DNA of 64,000 bases from Melanocharis versteri (Eukaryota; Chordata; Aves; Passeriformes; Melanocharitidae), in assembly GCA_013397845.1 (NCBI GenBank), contig VZTG01005438.1, forward strand, positions 310,001-374,000, read 5' to 3'. Below are positions 51,587 to 63,920 of this stretch, one piece after another (within the stretch, counting starts at the first letter, position 1; each line of letters begins with the position of its first letter). The translations under genes and the position numbers were made by a program. The notes beneath the pieces are model-generated. The model saw only the letters and a program-made list of their open reading frames with translations. It ran no database searches and was not told the DNA's origin.

Positions 51587-52785
51587 TGTTGGATCCAGAA
51601 CCCTGATAGAGTAAGGCTGCTGCCACTTCATGTCCCATGGTCCGGCTGGAAGTGAGGCTAAAGATGTATTCCCAGCAGGGACATGCACACACTGAACACA
51701 CACACCACAAATGTACCTACATGCACAATTATATACACAAATATATATATATACCTGTGTGTTTCTGTGTGTCAGTGGCTGGCCTTAGTCTGCCAAGTAG
51801 CTCTCCCTTGATCTCAGCTTCCTCAGCTACTGGAACCTGGACATATGAAACCACAAAGCTGTGATCCCACTCCAGTTCCTGCTACAAATCGTCATGCACA
51901 CATATAAACACACACACACACACAGAGCTGGCACTTCCCAGGTCCCAATAACCATCCTCCTGTGCCCTAAGGCTCAGCTTTTATAGATGCACAGGCACTC
52001 TTGTACTCACAGTTGGCCCTTATAGACCCCTTTGCTCCCAGGCCTCTTCACCTGCTCACCGGCTTGGTCTTCACTGCTGATGACGCAGCCACACTCTGCA
52101 GCCACGGGCACCATGGACACACAGCTGCTCCAGCCCGTGGTCTGACTCCAGTCACTGCACTCACACCTCCGTGCACACATGTACATACACAGAACACAGA
52201 GTCACTGACCCAGGAAACAGTTAGAAAGGAATTTAATGAGAAGATGGGACAGACTGCTGACCAGGCGCAGGGCATGGCCAGACATACAGGCCGACCAGCC
52301 CAAAATTTACATACAACAAAGCCCTTTTGTGTTGCACAGCCCTCAAATTTCCCATTCGTGTTCCTCCCCAAATCATCTAAACATTTCTCTTTTTCCACCT
52401 TTGATTCCTCCCCCAAGTCTTGTGAGATGCCAAACTGCCTTTCCCCTGCATCACACAAGGGGTCCTGCCCCTAGGCAGTTGTCCTCTTAGTCCAAAAGGT
52501 GATTCAGAGTGCTGCTCCCTTGGTGACAGATTTCACACCTGGACACTGCGGCTGAACTTTGCTGGGGCAGCCCTGAGAGCGGTCCAGACAGGTGGTGGTT
52601 CCTAAGGAATCCTCAATTCAGGTCCACTCCTACCTGCCATTGTGCCCCTGTGCTCCTCTGGGTTTGTGCAAGTGGGCCTAAGGTGGGCTGATGACTCCTG
52701 GGCTGAGCCTGGCAGCAGCTGGGCAGGGTGCTATTTGGGCTCCCCCCACCAATTTTCTCTCTGAACCTTTATCACATCCCTGACA
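51587..52785 (-). mobile_element. Probable long ERV LTR, CA/TA-rich, about 1.2 kb
   Basis: On the minus strand the region starts tgtcagggatgtgataaagg at 52785 and could end ...ggatccaaca at 51587, which gives TG...CA termini. An ATTAAA-type polyadenylation signal on the minus strand (52232-52237) sits between a GC-rich U3-like part and a TG-rich R/U5-like part. The latter includes CA/TG and TA microsatellites at 51684-51720, 51738-51755 and 51905-51922. The flanks (atatca on the left, gcacac on the right) do not match, so a target duplication is not evident and the ends are tentative. The 157-codon frame 52001-52474 (+) and its 136-codon antisense partner 52048-52458 fall inside and have no recognisable protein. 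Alternatively, several smaller repeats could be joined here. Confidence 0.55.
51905..51922. repeat. (CA)n microsatellite
   Basis: About nine CA units inside the probable LTR, just before a gagctggcacttccc segment. Confidence 0.9.
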
Positions 52786-54892
52786 GCACACAGACATGCT
52801 GCTCTTCAGAAACTGCAGTTGCTACTTTAGATAGCACTAGCACTGAAACCAGTGAAGTATTTGAGTGTGGACAGTTCCTTATATGAATCATGGCAGGGAC
52901 CCAAAACATCCTCTTACTGCTCCCAAACTCAGAATGGGACTAGACACAGTAAAAGCCAGTTAACGAGACAGAGACTTGTCTGAATGCTTGCTATATCCTC
53001 AGAAATTCCTTTCTATTTTCCTCTACGGCTCTCTGTCCCTCTCCCACTCCTCCACAGAGCTATCACCCAGTATTGACACAGTGTACAAAGTCACCAGTTT
53101 GCCAAGTGCCTGGGGCACACTGGTTCACCAGCACCCAGTACAGAGCACCAACACCTGTCCATCAGGTTCAGAGCACCGTGCTAAAACTGCTACAGTTTTG
53201 CCCCAGTGAAATAAGTAAACATGAAAGGCTGAGTAGCCTGACTTAGCCTGCACTTAGCATGATTCATGTCTTGATTTACGCATGTGAGATATACAGGATA
53301 AAATGGGAAAATGCATCTGACGAAAAAGGGGCTGTTTCTCTTGCGCCACTCTGATTGACAGCCTGATCACTCCTCATTCAAAAAGGTGGAATTGAAACAT
53401 TAAAATGCCACCTGCAGTATAACAAATGTATTTATGTGATCTCCTCTGACAAGCAAGTTTTTACAGACTTTCATGCACTCCGAGCCAGCTCCTTCAGCCC
53501 CTAAAGTGATTAGGAGTCGATAGACTTTAAATGCTCATTCATGGTAGTAGCTGTTCTGCATAATAATCTACTGCAGAAGAAAAAAATTAGGGACTGTTTG
53601 TAGCTTTCAAATGTTATTTACTAACAAAACAGTCATATTTTCTCTAACAACTGCCACTTCATTGGGTGCATATGTTCTTGACTCAAAACTATGAAGCAGA
53701 TTTAACTCAACACCATATGGTGCGATGTGAACTTATGCGCTTTTTTACCATTTTAAAACAGCAATTATATTGCAGAAAGTGGGTTTTATTCTCTGATGTA
53801 TCTTAGGTTCAGAGAACATTTCACCCAACAGTTTTGAATCCCCTTCCTTCTCTCAGTTTGATTTCCAAATATCAACTTTTGCCCTTGCTGTGCCAGGCAA
53901 ACCCTGTCAGAGGAATACTGTTTGGAGGAGGAAAGAAGGGTACAGTTACCAAAACAACTGGTATGCACAGAATTGTAGCAGTTTGTTTTGTAGTCATTCC
54001 ATTCCTGGTTTGTGCCCACAGCAAAATGACATCTGCACAACTGTACTGAGCAGTCCCTATTTTCAGGATGTGCTAAACCGATAATTCAGTCCTAATGAAT
54101 ATGTCATTGGAATCTAGCAGCCTGTTTAGATTACTGCTTCCGCTATTACAGAGGAATTGAAGGCAGAAATGATAAGACTTTAATTTGCAATGAATAAATA
54201 TCATGTTAAGGGCATGGAAATGGCAGTGGGTTGGGGACCACAGAGTGAATGTGTAGATTTCCTGTGTTCTCTGAGAGCTCTGAAAATAAAGATATAAACA
54301 TCCTTTCTTCATTTATCATTAGGTTTATACTTAGTGTTGGCAAAAAATTAAAATGTATTTTTAACATTTTCAGTTAATGTTATGCTAGATTAGTCTTGAG
54401 TATTATGCAGTGTGCCTGAAAAACTGCTGCTTTCAAAAGAATGAGCAAGCCAAGCAAACTGGAATATCCAGAATTAAAATTAGATGGGACTGGGAATCAG
54501 TACCTGCAGTCTTCATTCACCCTGTCTGCACTAATGACAGAATACCTCCCACTCCAATGTGGTAACGAGGAGTGGGCCTTTGTTTGGTCTCTTAATTTTT
54601 TGTAGATAGTCATGCACCCTTTATGCTTCAAATTCTAACTGTTATTGAAAACACAGTTTATTAAACCCAGAAAATTATTTCCACAGCTTTGCAACCCACT
54701 AGTCATCCTCAGACCACAACTTGGAAAGATCTCATTTAAACCATTTATGATTAACTAAATAGTAAAGAGAAGAATAAGAGAAATCTCTGGAGATCTGTGA
54801 CTTAGGCACAGGAGCACAGTTCCTGAGTAAATACAATGTAAATATATATAAATATGAGACATAGGTATCCAATATATGAGACATATTCTCTC
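52786..54892. other. Single-copy non-coding stretch
   Basis: No gene is seen. The segment 53330-53540 is compositionally complex, contains several short motifs and no repeats, and could be a conserved non-coding element. Confidence 0.55.
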
Positions 54893-55018
54893 CCTAGAAG
54901 AGACTCCCTTCCCCCTGGCACAGGCAATGAGTGAGGTGGTATAGAATAACCTCCATGTCTTGGCCATGCCCCTCCCACTACTGCAAAAATTAACCCTGGC
55001 CCAGCCAGAACCAGGACA
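54893..55018 (-). mobile_element. ERV LTR 5'-end fragment
   Basis: On the minus strand it begins tgtcctggttctggc at 55018, the same start as the LTR at 9339-10031. It then follows the same order of blocks: a gggttaattttt/gggttgattctt segment, a GC-rich part, 'ttctataccacctcactca', and a purine-rich gggaagggag part. Similarity fades below about 54893, so only the first 125 bp of U3 are recognisable. It is a truncated or decayed relative of the 9.3-kb element. Confidence 0.7.
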
Positions 55019-56063
55019 CTGTCTTAGTCTATCCAATGGCCCCTAGAAGAACTTATAGTTATTCAGAAATATTTATTCCATGGACACATGTTCTTGGTCA
55101 CTTCTGTTATGCCCAGTCCAAGCACATATTGGTCACAACTAAAACGTTAGAATACAGTCTTTGTTGCTTTTACTATGAGTATGAAAGGCTGAGGTATAGG
55201 AGAAAGCAAAGACCAATGGAAAAAAGAGAAATTAACTTATCTCCAGATGGGGTTAAAAAATGTCCCACGTTGAAATGTCACAAAATTATAGCACTAAAGT
55301 CACTCATAAACAGAACACAAAGGCATCATCCATCAGCGTGAGGCATTTAAGGTGCTTCATTTTTACTTCACTGCCCAAGCATCAAATCCAGAGTTTGTTC
55401 AGTCATTTCTAACAAGAATTTTACAAGATCTTATAGCTTTAAACAAGCATTGCCAATAAATACCAAACTAATTTATGCAGAAGTCATTTTTTCAATGTTT
55501 TCAATTTTTAAAAGGTCTCTTAACAAATTTTGTTCTAACTTAAGTTTCTGTAAAGTCATATATGAAAGATTATCTTCATGGGCATTTGTGCTGGAGAAGC
55601 AAAATGTAAGTACAGCACAGGCATCTGTCATTCAGACAGGGGTTACTTTCAGCTTGCCTCTGATCTAACCTCACATTGTTTTTAATGTTCAACTGTCACA
55701 TCATAAAGGACTTGTACATAAGAGAGGGATTAGACAGAAAGGGCAAGTAGGACACAGGTAATTGACCAGATGTGAGAAGCTTGTCTGCTGAATTTAAAGA
55801 ACTAAGAATAAACCATCACTGCTCTTCAGTGGAAATCTGGAAGGGGAAAGCAATAGACTGTGGTTTGAACAAAACAATCAGCTTTCCAGTGAAGGACACA
55901 GGGCTACTTTTTACTGATAAACCTTAAGGGGATTTTCTAAGACAACAGGCCTGACTGTGCCCTTCTGTGTTTAAGAAGAAAAAAATGCAGGTAGTCGAAA
56001 TCAAGTGAGTTAAACCAGGTATATTTCTAGTCAGTAGGCTGTTGTAGGACTTGTGGTAGTATA

Positions 56064-56086
56064 TAGTAATAGTAGTAGTAGTAGTA
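56064..56086. repeat. (TAG)n microsatellite
   Basis: About seven units of tag/gta, with one imperfect unit (tagtaatag) at the left. Confidence 0.9.
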
Positions 56087-58387
56087 CTGATAGGACAAAT
56101 ACTGGCTGAAATTAAAAAATTATTTTGCCCATTATGGATAGAATAAATAGCTTTCCTATGGAAATCTTTTAATTCTTTTGGAAATTCAAAATTCCTTTGA
56201 AATAATTAGCTACCCTGCATTTTTCTCTTCACTTTGAGGTTTTTTTTACTGGTTGGTCATTTTTTAATTTTCATTGCAATATTTGACTGGATCAGTTCCT
56301 GTTCAATACCTGCCTTACATACAGCTATAGCTGGATGTAATGGAAGCTCTATATGCAGAACTTTGGTATAAGCAAGCATGACAACGTCCCTTGAGGGCCA
56401 GTAAACCTTATCCCTTACTGGTTTTAGCTCCATCAAGTATCTACATTGACTCCTAACTCAGGCAGAAAATAGGTCTTAAAGTCACTGACTAAAATTTATC
56501 TGCTTTTTTCAAGTTCCAAAGCCTTTGGTATTTTGAGAGACAAGGTCTTGCTTCACATATAGAACCGCAGCTCACAGGTAAGGCTGTAATCATCTTGGAG
56601 ACTGAGAGATGCTTCAGTAACCAGGGACAGATCTGCAGAGATGTTACACTTTTATTTCTGAAATGTCATTCTGTGGGTGGTTGACTGAGTGGGGAGGCCT
56701 TGATTTAGAAGAGAATTTAAAAATGTCAGTCAAGTAGGCACTAGGTCTTTGTGAAATGCCAGGCCCCAGCTATTGAGATAAAGACCAAGATCTGTTTGCT
56801 GGGCTTTGTGAGTAGAAAAGGGACAAACAAGCAGGAGTGGGGGTCTCCACTTCTGGAGACAAATGCACACGCAGTGCTGTACAGTTGAGCATGTTCTGGC
56901 TTTGGAATATCTGCATTGTTGCCAAGACCTGTGCCAATGTCCTTCCATAAAAACAGGTCCCAGCATATGGAGATCTTTAAGCTACATGTAAATACAAGAC
57001 AAGACATTAGTCAAACAGGAAACTGCAACTATCGTGACAAGAAATGGGAAGTGTCCTGTCTTCACTAAGGCTCTGTTACAGCAAAAGTAATTAGCAAAGA
57101 TGATTCCAATTTCTCTTCCCTCAGTGCCGTACCTGGACAGTTGAAAGAAACCACAAAGGAAATTAAGGCGTGATTCACATCCTAAGCACAGACTGCTAAT
57201 GCCATTTGAGATGTTCTAGGGCATTCTGGCTGGCCTTCAGCTGCTAAACCAGCAGTACATCTATTTCCCTTCTTTCTCGAGTAATCTGTCAGCCCTGTTC
57301 AGATGTCAGGGATGCCCTCTGGCATCTCAGATAAAACTGAATGCCAATGTTTAGGCAACTCAGCTGAATCCTTCAGATTAAAATTTGGCAGCCACGATGT
57401 ATTTCAAAAGATCACATATTTCCTCAAAGAAGAGAAACAAGAAGCAACCAACATAAATACTTAACCCTCAAGAGGAACAGCTCACACTAAAAATAGTAAA
57501 TCCTAAAGCATTCAGTGCCAATCCAGCTCTCTTATAATGAAATTAAACAGATTTTTAATGGTCCTACCCACTTCTGAAAATCCCATGTTATATCTATTCA
57601 AAACACCTCCCACACAAATTGTTACATCTATAAGCTGAAAAGCCATGCCAACCCAAAAAAAAGTTTGATCCAATCAGCCATTATCACAATGATGTGATCA
57701 TGCCACATTTTTCACTATTTCACTATGAACATTCCAGTGCTGCTGAGAACAGCAGAGTATCGTCGAGTCAGATTAATTTCAATGGCTATTTTTCACCATA
57801 GACTATACAGAGATTCAAGATCTAAAGTTTATCTGATGAAACAAAATGGCTGTTCCTTTGTTAAGAATATTCATGTGTTTGTTCAGTATGATCATATCTG
57901 AAATCACTCAGAAACAGAAAAGCAAAGAAAAATATCATCAGCTGAGTTAAAGCTATGCTGCTTTTAATAACCATTTTCAGCAAATGATTTTATCAGTAAC
58001 AAAAAATGGAATCAAGAGATTGGTACCATAAAACCTGTCAAATAAATGTAAAAAGAACATAAACCCCCAAAATAGCTTTCACATAAAATCTCGCCATAAG
58101 ATAAAATACAGCTTTTGGGCAAAAGGAGAGTAGTATCTCCAGCAACTTCCATAAATAATTCACTGTTAGCTTGTAAACAATAGAAAAGCACAGTATGAAT
58201 GCCAAAGAGGGTCTTTGTATGTCATAAAGCCACTCAAAAGTGCACTTGCTGCAGCAAGTCTGACTGTGAGCTTTGATGTGCTGGAAAAGAAACTGCTATG
58301 CTGAGGTCATCAGTTAGTAGAAAACAATTTCCCTCATACAGAGAAGCAGACTTACTGCTGGGCTTCTGACACAGACAGATTGGATTC

Positions 58388-58405
58388 AAAAAAAAAAAAA
58401 AAAAA
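58388..58405. repeat. 18-nt poly-A tract
   Basis: An uninterrupted run of 18 A. I looked for a retrocopy upstream and for a flanking duplication and saw neither, so it is recorded only as a homopolymer. Confidence 0.9.
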
Positions 58406-58942
58406 GACTGCATAATGTGGGCTTGCAGGGAGAATGAAATCTTCTATACCCCTTCTAAATGACCAAAGCTGAAAGAAAATATATCATCTTCCTTTAATGG
58501 CTATCAAAAGTTAACATGATAGGGTGATGAGGTTTACACACTGGTGCAGTCACACTTAAATATGCAACTGGTTTGATTTGTGTCCTCTTTCTTAAGTAAA
58601 CTGCTTCCATGGAGAACTTAAGCTTCTCTATTTGTTACGTGTCAGGCTAAATAATTCAAGCGGCACAGATCCGGAGTTCATTTCTTATCAAGAGTATGTG
58701 TTAAAAGGTAACTCTGTTTTCCATTTGAAAAATCTCAACACAAGAGGAAAGCCAAGACTCCTGCAATAATATTCCTTTCATTTCTGGACTGATACAGCAA
58801 GTGAATGAAAAAATCCTGTATCCTGATAAAAGGCTATATAAATATTGAATGTGTGTACCCACACTTTTAAGACCTCAGCCCTCTGAAGTGATCAGCACAG
58901 CTGACACCATAACAATTACCATAAAAATATCAGAGGAGAGAG

Positions 58943-58963
58943 CATGGGCACTGGGTGCCCATG
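58943..58963. other. Perfect 9-bp stem, 3-nt loop hairpin
   Basis: The arms catgggcac (58943-58951) and gtgcccatg (58955-58963) are exact reverse complements around the loop tgg. The stem is GC-richer than its surroundings. It does not look like a known RNA. Confidence 0.85.
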
Positions 58964-61900
58964 AAATGTAAGCTTAAAATTCTAGTGAAGAAGGCAACAA
59001 TGTGAGGATATATAGCAATTCAAGGAGCATGTGATTCAAGGAGCACAATTATGTGACAGGAAAGGAATAGGTAGAAGATTATTTCTATGTTACAACTCCT
59101 GACTTCTTTCAAAAGTCCTCTGCAATGCTTTGAATTTCATCTGCAATTGCTCTGACCTATTCCACCTCTCAAAATCTTGTGATTTGTACATTTTTGATAT
59201 GGAAAGTCTTTCCAAAGTGAGATTTGGGGGATTTTGTGTGTGTAACTTTTAAATGGATTCAGAGCTAGTTCAGATTTTTGTTTGTCCATAATTGAGAAAC
59301 ATATTCTCTGGCAAAGAAATTACCTTTCAAAGGGAAGGAAGAAAGAAATATCCTCATTTTGTGCAGTACAGGCAAAAGTGTGGGCATCAGAGGAAGAGAC
59401 ACAAACAGTCATTCGCTTAGTGTCATTTGGATTAATCACTGGGTTGGTGTTTCAATAGAGTGATTGCAGACAAAGCTCCAAATTTAAGGACCTTTCAAAA
59501 GTATGTATATCATTAGTGGAGTTTAATAATGAGCACCTTCCAATGGGTCTCAAGAGTTTAAGTCATACATTGCAACCCAGAAAAAATATGAAAGCAAATT
59601 TTTGATGCTGCCACAGGACTGACTGTGACTAGGAAAGATCTCAGTCCAGAACAGCACCATTTTCTCAGAACAATCATCATTTTGAATTCAAATCAAACTA
59701 CACTTAAATCTTTCTAGAACCCCAAACTTTTCTGTTGTCAGCTTGCATATCTTACTTCTGACAGGAAGGGTAATTAAGCCATAAAGAAAATGCAAAAATA
59801 ACAAAAAACACAACAACGTTTTATAGTTCTTATTTGAGCCAAGCAAAATATGAAAATCCACTGTCAAAACATACAACCAGTACTGAGCTGCCCACCTGTA
59901 ATCACCACATCTTGTACTTATAGCTTGTAATTCCCCTCACTAAGCTCACCCATCTCCAACTACAAGACCTCCCTCGTAAAAAATTTCGTGTTCATTTGCA
60001 AAGGAAAGGCTCTTTGTTGCAGCCAAGACATAGACAGAGCAGCTCAGCAAGCTGGCTGTCTGCTCTCTTAGTTTCCCTTGGGTCCTCAAACTAGATGGAT
60101 CTACTTTTTCCAGCTCAGACATTGCAAGGAAAAGGAAAGAACGTGCCTATTGACAGAAGGATGTTTGCTCAGCTGTGATGTCAGCAGGAGCACATAACAC
60201 AAAAAAGAAACAAGGAAAAATATAAACTTTTAAATTTTAAAAGAAGCCACATTCAGCCAGTTGCTGGAAAGTCTCATTCCCAGTGTATCATTCTTCTGTA
60301 GTTGTACATCCGAGATGAAGCAATGATGCTGGATGTGAACTGGTGAGCCCTGGAAAGGAACCGCGGGCTTGTTCCTACTGGATTCTATTACTCACTAGTT
60401 GGTGTGTCTTCAGTCTCACTTTTGCCTTTCACTGAAGAGAACAAGGAAGCCAAAACAGTCAGACCTTCTGTGGTCACAAGGAAAAGCCTATGTCTTTTGT
60501 TCTGAAGCCTCTGCTTCAAGCTCTGATATGTCATCAACAAGGACTCGTGACACATGATTTTCAGATTATCTCCATACTTCTCTCTCTCCCAATCCCCCTC
60601 CAAAAATCACATGACTAAAGGGCAGTAAATTTCTTTTAAAAAGCACTGTTTATTGTGTTCATTGTCAGCTGTCACTGAAGCAGTCTGCACTATAACACTT
60701 GATGGCGAGAGGTCCATCCTGAGAGCCTTCGAATACGAAAGGTTTTAGCTGTCCTTGCCAATGGGACACCCAAGCTCCACCTCTGCTTTACAGGTATCCT
60801 TCAGGCTATCCGTACCTACCCAGGCCTATCCACAGGGCACACCCCAAATACATTCCTACGAGATTCATGCCTGTAAGGTACTGCAGCCTCCTCTGAGACA
60901 AAAGAAATTGCTTGGACTTCTCTGTGCCAGTGTGAATAGACTTACAGCCCAATAGAGCTTTAAAATCAATCCTGCTAGAAAAAAGAGTTTAACATTCACA
61001 CAGTCTAGTTAAGCTTGGTTCCTGGTATTTATTCATTGAGATGTTTCATTCCTCCCAGAGTTCAACTAGTGGAAAGTAGGGCCTCATTAAAGCTTGAAGA
61101 AGACTCATAGACTCCCTTGCTTGGTGAAATGCAAGAGAAAAAGAGATCACAAGCCACAGTTTTATAGTAGTCCCTCTAATTTATTCAGTTCAATCCCAAT
61201 TTAAATGGAGCCCTGCCTCACTGCTTTACCTACTCATACCTACCACATCTCATTGCCACATTCCCATCTGCAGAGCCCAAAACCAGCAGGTCCAGCAAAA
61301 GTTAACAGCCCTCAGGAGCAGGGCTGGCCCCACCCCTCAGTGCAAGACAGGAAGCCAAACACAGCTAGAAACAACCTAGAAATAAGTGATTTCGGGGCTG
61401 AAAGGTCAATTAAGGAAAGTGATTGAGTTTGCATTTCTCTGAGAAAGCGCCTCTTCTGGAGCATGCAGTGCAGGTAAACCTATGAATTCCCTCTCTCACA
61501 CCTTCTCTACCTTCCACTCATTATTTTCTCTGTGCCTCACAGTAACCCGAAGAGCAAAGCTCCAGATTTTTAACTTACAGAGATCAGCCAGTTGCTTATA
61601 ATCAGTATAAGCTTTGCTACCAAATTTTGTCTGCGCATAGTCCCATCTGTATCTAGCACCAAAAGGATAAAAAAAAAAATCAGAACAGCTGAATTAACTC
61701 TTTATTAAATCTAGCCACTTAAAAATCCATTACTTCCTCAATGTTGCAGTTTTACCAACATTTGCATTTGCTGATTTAATCGGTCATAAAATTACTACTT
61801 CTGTAACACAGGCAAGAAAAAAGGCATAAGTGATCCTGTGATGAGGTTCGGGTGAAATACTTCAGCAACAAGGCTCTGCCTTGGCTTCATTTGCAACACT

Positions 61901-63526
61901 GTGTTTATTAGTACTCGAAGAAGATGAACACAAGCTACAAATTACTAATATAAGGGCTATAAAGTTATTTGGGGGAATTAAAAGACTACTTTATTAAATG
62001 AGAATTTAAAAAAAAAAAGTGGTGTTTTAGACAGTTTTTTAAAGTTTGCAAGTATATTTGTTTTGTGCTTTTTAAGTATATGATTTAAGGTTAACCATAA
62101 GTGGAGCTCTTTAAAATAAAGGTCTCCATAGGTGCATGAATTAATGAGTGTAAAATCAGCATTAACATTTATCCAGCAACTCCATGAAGATAAGGCTCTA
62201 TTTCTTCAGCAAAGTGAGAGAATTTCTTGAAGAATAATGAGTTCCAGCAAAACTGGAGTTTTCACCTGGGGAAGGAGATAGAGCAAAGATGTTACCTAGT
62301 GTGGCTGCTATCTGCAGTAGCAGAGTTCTGAACTCTGAGACAAAGGAGGCCATTTCCCACCATAATTCATTTCTTCTCTGGATGATCAACCATTTCCAAG
62401 GTATTAACAAGCATTGGGGGTGAACTTACAGAGGTGCCTACAGGGTGAATAGCAATATCGGAGAAGCTCTGTATTGCTGATGGCTTCATATAAACCATGA
62501 GTAATTATCACCTTTAACTCAGAAAAAAACAATAAGCCATTATTTTGCTTGACAAATATCTCTTTAACACAGCTCTATATTCTCATTCAGAGCCAAAGAT
62601 GCCAGTAAAAGTAGGTGTATATATATCCTCATCCTAAAATGAATGCTTTATGTGACCTAGTTCTAGGAAAAATAAATCAAAGGCTTTTACTGATATATGT
62701 TAAACGGTGTATGCCTTACTATATACATAAATTCAAATGTGTAGTAGGAAATGCCACCTCGTGAAAATTTCAGTTTGCATTGGGGAATAATGCAGTTTAG
62801 AGGCAAGATATAGTGGCTTAATATCTGGAACAGATCTATATAAGAAAGCTTCATAATAAGGATTTATTTTTGCATATATTCATCAGAGAGATAATAAGTG
62901 GATTCCTGTTCCCCTGTCAAATGTACTCAGTGCAGAAAAGGACAAGGCGTTATAGTATTATAGTAGTTTATTTTACATTCATTTTGATAATGTAGTTCAA
63001 AGAAAGATGTAAAACTCTAAACAGCACTGTCAGCAGACAGCCATCCTCAAAGGTTACCCCATGTACTGTAATAGTTTCAAGGGCATGTTCCTCCAACACT
63101 TGGAGAACTTCCACCGTATCATTTCCGAAGACACTTGCTCCTTGCATGTTCGCTCTGTGCATCACTGAAACCCCTCCTCAGCAGCACCATCAGCAGTAAA
63201 TATTTCAGGATAAGGACCTGCTGTGGGCAAAGCAGTTTCAGCTTGGGGAATTGCACTTAACGTAATTTATTGCCAATTAACATCAATTTTTAATTACTGA
63301 TTCAAGTATTAAGAAAAACAATTAAACACTGAGGGAAAAAAGCCTGTCATTCCCTTCTCTGCTTTCAGTTTTCAGACCAATGGCTCTTTTCCTGCCTTCC
63401 CTTGTTCTCACAGGCCGTGGTGCTGGCCCGATTGCTGCCTTTGGAGAGACAGTGGATTGCCCAGGAAACTGCTGTCCCTACACAGACATTTCCTGCTGCT
63501 CTTCCTTCCTCTCTCCTCCTAGAATC

Positions 63527-63920
63527 ATTGTAGAATCACAGAATGGGTTCGTTTGGAAGAGACCTTAAAGATCATGTAGTTCCAACCTCCCTGTCGTGGG
63601 CAGGAACAGGTTCCACTGGATCAGGTTGCTCAGAGCCCCATCCAGCCTGGCTTTGAACACCCAGGGATGGGGTATCCACAAGTGCTCTGGGCAACCTGTG
63701 CCTGTGCCTCGCCGCCCTCACTGTAAAGAATTTCTTCCCAATATCTAATCTAAATCTGCCCTCTTTCGGTTTAAAACCATTTCCCCTTGTCCTATCCCTA
63801 CACACCCATGTAAAAATTCTCTCTCCAGCCTTTTTGTAACTGCCTTCAGCTACTGAAAGGCCTCAGTAAAGTCTCCCCTGAGCCCTCTCTTCTCCACCTA
63901 ACAACCTCAGCTCCCCTGCT
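63527..63920 (-). mobile_element. CR1 LINE 3' fragment (minus strand)
   Basis: The + strand begins with tagaatcacagaatgggttc, the reverse complement of a CR1 tail. It runs through 'ccttaaagatcatgtagttc', 'tccagcctggctttgaacac', 'ccagggatgg', 'gaatttcttcccaatatcta', 'aaaccatttccccttgtcct', and ends near 'ctccacctaacaacctcagc'. This is the well-known CR1 3' region, only lightly diverged, so a fairly recent 5'-truncated copy. The 77-codon frame at 63572-63805 (minus) is a remnant of the ORF2 C-terminus and 3' UTR and not a host gene. Confidence 0.92.

Larger units (their letters stand above)
55019..63526. other. Single-copy non-coding stretch, no supported gene
   Basis: These 8.5 kb are mainly AT-rich. 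They contain a (TAG)n run at 56064-56086, an 18-A tract at 58388-58405, a perfect hairpin at 58943-58963, and a pair of attcaaggagca copies at 59018-59045. All frames are at most 101 codons. One 65-codon minus-strand frame at 62968-63165 has a protein-like composition and is discussed as a finding, but I do not call it a gene. The segment 57130-57360 may be conserved non-coding DNA. Confidence 0.55.

Noticed and set aside
52001..52474. 157-codon + frame and 136-codon antisense frame
   Set aside because: Both lie inside the probable LTR, where the GC-rich U3-like part gives long chance frames.
58388..58405. Poly-A tract as the tail of a processed pseudogene
   Set aside because: No open frame, gene-like sequence or flanking duplication was found upstream.
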